9,850 nucleotides of DNA, taken from NCBI GenBank assembly GCA_028281485.1, contig JANQJT010000104.1:1-9850 (forward strand), read 5' to 3'. Position numbers and translations under genes: made by a program. The stretch's first letter is position 1. Every line of letters starts with the position of its first letter. The notes under the pieces are model-generated. The model made no database searches. It saw only the letters and a program-made list of their open reading frames with translations, and was not told the DNA's origin. Positions 6,081 to 9,850 of this stretch are shown piece after piece. Origin of the DNA: Phycisphaeraceae bacterium (GTDB lineage: Bacteria > Planctomycetota > Phycisphaerae > Phycisphaerales > Zrk34).

Positions 6081-7586
6081 TCAGCGGAGGTCCGGCTGCT
6101 CTCCCAGCACACGCGCCAAGGCGACCCGATCCTGATGGGTCTTCTTCAGATAGGTCCACGCCGCCTGAATACGAAGCGGCTCCTGCAATCCCGCACCGCC
6201 ACGCACCACCAGCGCCAGCGACGCAACCTCCTGCTCCGTCATCTCGTCCGCGTGCTTGCATCGCAGCAGCAGCGCCATCGCCTCAGCCGTACGACCCTCA
6301 AACACCATCCCCTTCACCACCCAGTCCGGCCGATCCCCGTCGCTGCGGATCAAACCCATCAGCAGCGCCTCTTTCAACATCTCGCTCGCGTCCGCAAACG
6401 CACCACGCAGCACCGCACCACCACCCGGCACCTCCGCGTGCAATATCTCACTGGCCAGCACCGCGTTCTCCATACGCGTCGCCTTGAACCGCGTCGCCTC
6501 GTCGTCGGCCGCGCGGATGATCGACATCAATACCACACCCGCCGTCTCCCCGTCGTCCGCCGCGATCCCACGCGCGTACATCAGCGCCCACCGGCTCGCC
6601 AGAATGTTGTTCATCCCGATCAACTCATCCACCGCCGCGCGGTCCACCCGCCCCGAAGCGATCGACCGACCCACACGCCCCACCAGATCGATCAGCGGAA
6701 CCTCATCACCCGCCAGCACCTCGAACACGCGCGCATCCAAACGATCCGCCACGTCCAGCGCCAGCATCGCCATCCGAATGCGATCCGCCTCGTTGTCGCT
6801 GCCGGACATCTGCCGCTCCCACAGCGCCACCGCACCCTCGTCCCCGTACTTCAGCGCCGCGCGCATCGCCTGGTAACGCAGCGTCCGGTCCACGCCCGGC
6901 TCGCTCGCGATCGACACCGCCCAATCCGAAACCACCGCAAACTCATACTTGATCGCCGTCTGCAACACCAACGCTCGCACGTTGTCACGACGCGGCGAGT
7001 TCGACCGACTCAATCGCTCCAGGTCCGCCCGCGCCGTCTCGTCACCCACCTGCAACCGCAGCAGCGCCGCCATCCCCCACAACGCGACGTTGTCCGACGC
7101 CTTCGCCTCCTCCAGGATCGCCGGGTCCAGCGCCTCGCCGTCGGCGATCAGCTTACCCGCCACCAGCACACGCACCGCCGGATCAAGGCCCGGCCAACGC
7201 GTCAGCTGCTCCGCGTCCTCCTTCGAGAGCAAATCACTGTCCAACGCCGCGCTCACCAGCTGCGCCTGCGTCCCCGCGTCGGGGATATCCGCCACCATCG
7301 CCAAATCCAAACGCGGCGGGTCCGAAATCTCACCCAACCCCAGGATGCCGTGAATACGCAAACCCGGGTGACGACGCTGAACCAGCTCGCCAAACAACGG
7401 CTCCAGCGAAGGGTCCTTCATCTGACGCAGCGCCCGAAGCAACACGTTGTGAAAACCGTTGCGGTGAACAAGCGTCGACTTCTGCAGCAGCCACACCGCC
7501 TGGTCCGTCGTCTCGTCAGCCGCAGCCGTAGAAACAACCGTCCCCAACACCAGCGCCAAAACCAGAACTCCACGCCTGAACACCAT
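6081..7586 (-). CDS. Exported alpha-helical repeat protein (HEAT/ARM-like), function unknown
   Basis: I do not recognise a named family. The 501-residue product starts with a clear signal peptide (MVFRRG, then a Leu/Val core, AAA before D24), so it is likely exported to the periplasm or beyond. The rest is dense in Ala, Leu, Arg and Asp and reads as successive amphipathic helix pairs about 35-45 residues long, for example LLRALRQMKDPSLEPLFGEL, HGILGLGEISDPPRLDLAM and the segment near DNVALWGMAALLRLQVGDE. This is typical of HEAT-like scaffolds that bind other proteins. There are no catalytic motifs, no membrane helix after the signal and no dockerin or PEP-CTERM tail. No Shine-Dalgarno precedes the ATG; the GTG at codon 2 is a possible alternative start. 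The gene probably leads a two-gene unit with the aminotransferase. Coding is secure from length and signal peptide; the function is unknown. Confidence 0.8.
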   Translation of the reverse strand: MVFRRGVLVLALVLGTVVSTAAADETTDQAVWLLQKSTLVHRNGFHNVLLRALRQMKDPSLEPLFGELVQRRHPGLRIHGILGLGEISDPPRLDLAMVADIPDAGTQAQLVSAALDSDLLSKEDAEQLTRWPGLDPAVRVLVAGKLIADGEALDPAILEEAKASDNVALWGMAALLRLQVGDETARADLERLSRSNSPRRDNVRALVLQTAIKYEFAVVSDWAVSIASEPGVDRTLRYQAMRAALKYGDEGAVALWERQMSGSDNEADRIRMAMLALDVADRLDARVFEVLAGDEVPLIDLVGRVGRSIASGRVDRAAVDELIGMNNILASRWALMYARGIAADDGETAGVVLMSIIRAADDEATRFKATRMENAVLASEILHAEVPGGGAVLRGAFADASEMLKEALLMGLIRSDGDRPDWVVKGMVFEGRTAEAMALLLRCKHADEMTEQEVASLALVVRGGAGLQEPLRIQAAWTYLKKTHQDRVALARVLGEQPDLR

Positions 7587-7592
7587 GACCGC

Positions 7593-7598
7593 ATTCTA
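7593..7598 (-). promoter_or_regulatory. Candidate -10 element implying a leaderless start for the helical-repeat gene
   Basis: The - strand reads GCTAGAATGCGGTCATGG: a TAGAAT hexamer ends 6 bases before the ATG at 7586. A start about 7 bases past the hexamer would fall on or next to the ATG, giving a leaderless transcript, which agrees with the missing Shine-Dalgarno. No -35 is visible. Low confidence from one hexamer. Confidence 0.3.
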
Positions 7599-7670
7599 GC
7601 GGCCCACCCCCCACCACGCGACCAGAACACGCCCCTTTCCACAATGAAATTCACCAACTCACAACGCCCC

Positions 7671-7707
7671 GTTTAGCCCCCGACGAGCCGCGACCGTGAG
7701 GGAGCGG
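7671..7707. repeat. Intergenic hairpin repeat, copy 2 (best preserved)
   Basis: It begins GTTTAGCC like copy 1, has 8-9 extra bases, then the core CCGCGACCGTGAGGGAGCGG (7688-7707). The core folds as CCGC/GCGG, a symmetric GA/GA internal loop, CC/GG and a GTGA loop. GA opposite GA can form sheared pairs and GTGA is a GNRA-type tetraloop, so this is a compact, plausible RNA or single-strand DNA hairpin. Confidence 0.65.
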
Positions 7708-7715
7708 TAGATAAA

Positions 7716-7735
7716 CCGCGACCCGTAGGAAAACG
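7716..7735. repeat. Intergenic hairpin repeat, copy 3 (decayed)
   Basis: CCGCGACCCGTAGGAAAACG keeps the left arm and the CC/GG of the core, but its right arm is AAAACG instead of GAGCGG, so the outer stem is lost. It lies 8 bases after copy 2 in the same orientation, preceded by TAAA as the first copies are by TTTA. Confidence 0.5.
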
Positions 7736-7748
7736 ATTGCCTACGACC

Positions 7749-7776
7749 TGTTGCCTGCCGCCTGTTGGCTTTGCCT
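7749..7776. repeat. Degenerate 7-bp tandem array (TGTTGCC type)
   Basis: Four 7-base units are in register: TGTTGCC, TGCCGCC, TGTTGGC, TTTGCCT. The pattern is direct, though short and degenerate, and it sits next to the hairpin repeats and the dnaA terminator. Confidence 0.5.
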
Positions 7777-7783
7777 CCCAAAC

Positions 7784-7814
7784 AAAAACCGCCCCGTACC
7801 GATGTACGGGGCGG
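7784..7814 (-). terminator. Rho-independent terminator after dnaA
   Basis: A perfect 11-bp stem, CCGCCCCGTAC (7789-7799) with GTACGGGGCGG (7804-7814), closes a 4-base CGAT loop. On the - strand it is followed directly by TTTTTGTTTGG, so it terminates leftward transcription. It lies about 80 bases past the dnaA stop and is the strongest terminator in the window. Confidence 0.88.
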
Positions 7815-7892
7815 GACGCTTCCCTGCGTCAGCGAGTCCCTTCTCGTTGCGCCGCATCGTGCCGCGCCACGTCATCCATCAAACCAATCCAC

Positions 7893-9326
7893 TCACGCCG
7901 CGCTCGCGCCAACCTCCGCAAACACGCCCCCACGCAGAGCCTCCGCCAGATCATCCAAACGCACCGCTCCCGCCCCCTCGCCCAGGTCCACCATCTCCCC
8001 ATCGGCGATCTGCTGCTCGATCCGCTGCTTGGCCGCGACGATCGTCGAGTGACTCGTCCGACCCATCGCCCGCGCGATCTCCGGGTAGCTCAGCGTCGTC
8101 AGCTTTCGCGTCAGATAAGCCGTCAAACCCCGAGCCAGCACCACCTTCTTGCTCCGGCCCTTCCCCGCCATCTGCTCCGTCGTCACACCCAGTCGACGCT
8201 GCACCACGCCCGCCACCTGCTCGTAACGAATCGGTCGCACCGGCCCCACCGCCGCGCGCTCCGTCAAACGATGCGTCAACGCCATACCGATCGTCGCGCG
8301 ATCGTCGTCCGCGCCCGGCCCACGCAGCTCTCGCATCGCGCCCAGCGTCGTCAACGCACCCTCGATCTCACGCACCGATCCCCGGCAACGCTCCACCAGG
8401 CTCACCACCGACGCCTCGCTCAGCTCCATCCCCAAACGCGCCGCCAGCGCACAAACCAGCCGCCTCCGCATCGACGCGTCCGGCACACCGATCTCCGCAA
8501 CCATCCCACTGACAAACCGGCTCACCAGCGCCGCGTTGAAGTCCGCGATCAGCTTCGGGTGATTGTCGCTGACCATCACGATCTTCGCACCGTGACCCAC
8601 GATGCTGTCGAACGTGTGAAGAAACTCGCTCTGCGTCGCCGTCTTCCGGCTCAGAAAATGCACGTCGTCCACCACCAGCAGGTCCAGCTTCCGCAACCCC
8701 GCACGAAAAGCCGGCAGCCGATGCTCACGCACCGCCACGATGTACTGGTTCGTAAACTGCTCCGCCGTCGTGAAACGCCAACGCCTGCCCGGCTGCGAAG
8801 ACGCAAACCGACGACACAAGCCCTGGATCAGATGCGTCTTGCCCAGCCCGCAACCGCCGTGCACAAACAGCAGGTCAAACCCCGCCTTGCCCTCGGCCAC
8901 CTGCATCGCCGCCCCGTACGCCAACTCGTTCGACGCACCCACCACGTAGTCTCCCAGCCCGTAGCGCATCTTGCTCCCCCTGCGCTTCGGCGCAACAGCA
9001 GCCGCACGCTTCTCCCCCTCCGCGCGCTTCGGCTCCGACGACACACGCCCCCCGCGACGCGTCACCTCACCGGCGCAAACCTCCACACGAATCTCACCCC
9101 CCGCATCACCCGCAGCCGACACCAGCTCATCTCGAAAACGCCGACGGATCGTGTCCGCCGCAAAACGATTCGGCGCCGTCACCGTCAGCGTCTGCTCGCT
9201 CGAACCAGGCCGAACGCCGTACTCCACCTCACTGAACCAGTGATCGTAGTTCCGAGCCCCCACGTGCCGCCGTACCGCTTCCGCAAATCGCTTGCCCATG
9301 GCTTCTCTTGGCATCGTCAACGCCAT
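7893..9326 (-). CDS. dnaA: Chromosomal replication initiator protein DnaA
   Basis: DnaA binds DnaA boxes, forms an ATP-dependent filament and opens the origin. From the ATG at 9326 the product has 477 residues, near the usual 440-480. Residues about 10-90 form domain I (KRFAEAVRRHVG, YDHWFSEVEY), then a basic, low-complexity linker to about 118. The AAA+ domain has DYVVGASNELA, Walker A GGCGLGKTH (157-165), Walker B LLVVDDVHFL (D220, D221), sensor 1 MVSDNHP (S253, D254), the LVSRF box with R270, and sensor 2 VREIEGAL with R319. Domain IV ends in the DNA-binding region SYPEIARAMGRTSHSTIVAA, where the usual G-G-R-D-H-[ST]-T-V is changed. AAGGGG (9333-9338) stands 6 bases before this ATG; ATGs at 9314 and 9299 are alternatives. 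The frame stays open to 9503 but that part overlaps the promoter region. An oriC candidate lies upstream and a terminator downstream. Confidence 0.96.
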   Translation of the reverse strand: MALTMPREAMGKRFAEAVRRHVGARNYDHWFSEVEYGVRPGSSEQTLTVTAPNRFAADTIRRRFRDELVSAAGDAGGEIRVEVCAGEVTRRGGRVSSEPKRAEGEKRAAAVAPKRRGSKMRYGLGDYVVGASNELAYGAAMQVAEGKAGFDLLFVHGGCGLGKTHLIQGLCRRFASSQPGRRWRFTTAEQFTNQYIVAVREHRLPAFRAGLRKLDLLVVDDVHFLSRKTATQSEFLHTFDSIVGHGAKIVMVSDNHPKLIADFNAALVSRFVSGMVAEIGVPDASMRRRLVCALAARLGMELSEASVVSLVERCRGSVREIEGALTTLGAMRELRGPGADDDRATIGMALTHRLTERAAVGPVRPIRYEQVAGVVQRRLGVTTEQMAGKGRSKKVVLARGLTAYLTRKLTTLSYPEIARAMGRTSHSTIVAAKQRIEQQIADGEMVDLGEGAGAVRLDDLAEALRGGVFAEVGASAA

Positions 9327-9371
9327 ACCCCGCCCCTTGTGCAGAAGGTTCAAGGTTCTTATCCCGGCGCA

Positions 9372-9380
9372 ACGATAGCA
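9372..9380 (-). promoter_or_regulatory. Candidate extended -10 promoter for dnaA
   Basis: The - strand reads TGTGCTATCGTTG, an extended -10 (TGC plus TATCGT, hexamer 9372-9377), predicting a leader of about 39 bases before the ATG at 9326. It differs at one base from the motif before the protease gene, also at a suitable distance from a start. No clear -35 is present. Confidence 0.45.
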
Positions 9381-9447
9381 CATCGGCTCTAGCGAAAACG
9401 TCGGGGATAGCTCAAATGTATTAGGGTGGATCCCTCCGAGAACGGTG

Positions 9448-9493
9448 AGGTCAGTCACCCGGCGACACGTCTCCCACGCCGGCCCCCTGACCT
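9448..9493. repeat. Long imperfect inverted repeat upstream of dnaA
   Basis: AGGTCAG (9448-9454) pairs perfectly with CTGACCT (9487-9493), and inside it CCGGCG (9459-9464) pairs with CGCCGG (9477-9482). A 4x4 internal loop (TCAC / CCCC) separates the two stems and the apical loop is 12 bases. It lies between the oriC candidate and the dnaA promoter candidate, upstream of the predicted transcript, so a protein-binding site or an origin structure is as likely as an RNA. Confidence 0.6.
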
Positions 9494-9568
9494 GTCCGGT
9501 CATCCTTAACCAGACTCACCCAACATACATCCCCGCATACCCACGTCAATGCCCTTCTTCACCCCTTC

Positions 9569-9670
9569 TTATCCACACAACGAGCAGATCAAGCTCTGAC
9601 AACGAGTTAGTTAACGAAAAGTTTTATTTTCCACCGCCCAGCGCGTTTCACCTTGAAAAACTGTGGATAA
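9569..9670. other. oriC: Candidate replication origin (oriC) with two DnaA boxes and an AT-rich tract
   Basis: Two perfect consensus DnaA boxes face each other: TTATCCACA at 9569-9577 on the + strand and the same sequence on the - strand at 9662-9670. Between them the tract 9607-9630 has only 4 G or C in 24 bases, far below its surroundings, and is a good DNA-unwinding element. The sequence ACAACGAG is repeated at 9577-9584 and 9599-9606, 22 bases apart, about two helical turns. The site is directly upstream of dnaA, the usual place. The rest of 9327-9709 holds the inverted repeat and dnaA promoter candidates; I see no further perfect boxes there. Having only two boxes is few, so more may lie outside the window. 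Confidence 0.75.
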
Positions 9671-9709
9671 AACGCGCCCGCACACCTAAACACCTCACCA
9701 CCAAAACCT

Positions 9710-9850
9710 TCACGCTCTCCCAGCACCATCCACCACCTTCACCCACGCCTCCTTGCGCGCCACACGCACAAAACCACTGCCCTTGTACAACGCCATCGCA
9801 GCCGCGTTACTCCGATCCACCGCCAGGCTCAACGTCGCATAACCCGCCTG
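9710..9850 (-). CDS. GNAT-family N-acetyltransferase, C-terminal fragment at the window edge
   Basis: The last 46 residues of the product are visible, entering at the right edge and ending with TGA. They read YATLSLAVDRSNAAAMALYK, then GSGFVRVARKEAWVKVVD, which is the conserved end of GNAT acetyltransferases: a beta strand with L-x-V, then N-x-x-A-x-x-L-Y and the G-F turn, part of the acetyl-CoA fold. The acceptor cannot be told; RimI-like protein acetylation or small-molecule acetylation are both possible. The stop is 40 bases from the nearer DnaA box. The codons end mostly in G or T, like the other - strand genes. Confidence 0.88.
   Translation of the reverse strand, partial: QAGYATLSLAVDRSNAAAMALYKGSGFVRVARKEAWVKVVDGAGRA

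Larger units (their letters stand above)
7587..7892. other. 306-base intergenic region made largely of repeats
   Basis: No gene is supported here. From left to right it holds the promoter candidate of the helical-repeat gene, an unremarkable stretch to 7670, two copies of the CCGCGACC hairpin repeat (7671-7735), a TGTTGCC-type 7-bp array (7749-7776), the dnaA terminator (7784-7814), and about 75 bases before the dnaA stop in which I see nothing further. Confidence 0.7.

Noticed and set aside
4970..6487. Long + strand open frame opposite the aminotransferase and helical-repeat genes
   Set aside because: The translation is rich in Arg, His, Pro and Gln with no domain, as expected from the antisense of GC-rich genes; the - strand proteins have clear motifs.
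5988..7676. 562-codon + strand open frame opposite the helical-repeat gene
   Set aside because: Arg/His/Gln-rich antisense translation without signal peptide or motifs; the - strand frame has a clear signal peptide.
7671..7776. CRISPR array in the repeat-rich gap
   Set aside because: Repeats are unequal, too short and not separated by regular spacers; no cas genes are nearby.
9359..9367. Third DnaA box TTATCCCGG near the dnaA start
   Set aside because: Only the first six bases match; the CACA-type end is absent.
7737..9392. 551-codon + strand open frame opposite dnaA
   Set aside because: Antisense shadow of dnaA, low-complexity Arg/His/Pro composition.
9400..9470. tRNA, suggested by GGGGATAGCTCAAATG
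   Set aside because: There is no matching T-arm (TTCGAATC-like) and no acceptor stem or anticodon arm pairing.
9440..9500. SRP RNA, suggested by GGTCAG in the inverted repeat
   Set aside because: The conserved GGAAGGAAGCAG part of the SRP helix 8 is missing on both strands.
9327..9503. Longer DnaA start, with the reading frame open to 9503
   Set aside because: The extra 59 residues run through the inverted repeat and promoter candidate and look unlike DnaA domain I, while the ATG at 9326 has a suitable AAGGGG and gives a normal-length protein.

Overview
The window is GC-rich bacterial DNA that most resembles a Planctomycetota genome, probably of the Phycisphaerae type. The signs are a secreted protease with dockerin-like calcium-binding repeats and a PEP-CTERM tail, a sulfatase paired with a secreted DUF6805/HExxH protein, a DnaA with an altered DNA-binding signature, and short degenerate intergenic repeats. 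This placement is an inference from gene content; there is no rRNA in the window to confirm it.

Layout, left to right. On the + strand are the 3' part of a sulfatase (3-845), a secreted DUF6805-metallopeptidase fusion beginning 5 bases later (851-1942), and folD (2053-2919) with its own terminator. On the - strand are the two-lobed aspartic protease (3075-4655), a DegT-family PLP aminotransferase (4823-6025), an exported helical-repeat protein (6081-7586), dnaA (7893-9326) and the end of a GNAT acetyltransferase gene (9710 to the right edge). The + genes and the protease converge at about 2920-3075.

The best-supported regulatory region is 9327-9709, between dnaA and the GNAT gene. It has two perfect DnaA boxes in opposite orientation (9569-9577 and 9662-9670) around a sharp AT-rich tract, a large imperfect inverted repeat, and a promoter candidate before dnaA. 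This is a strong oriC candidate. Throughout the window the + strand carries more C than G, even inside - strand genes. That fits the + strand being the lagging strand of a fork moving leftwards from this origin, so dnaA would be co-directional and the sulfatase and folD genes head-on.

Intergenic regions hold several families of small repeats: a hairpin family with core CCGCGACC (3 copies), an AATCAGC-type degenerate 7-bp array (2 copies, each supplying the stop codon of a - strand gene), a CTCCGTGC-type 8-bp array and a TGTTGCC-type 7-bp array. No CRISPR array, tRNA, rRNA, insertion sequence or prophage was seen. No complete new multi-gene system is evident; the points most worth following are the origin, the unusual DnaA, the secreted hydrolases and the repeats.
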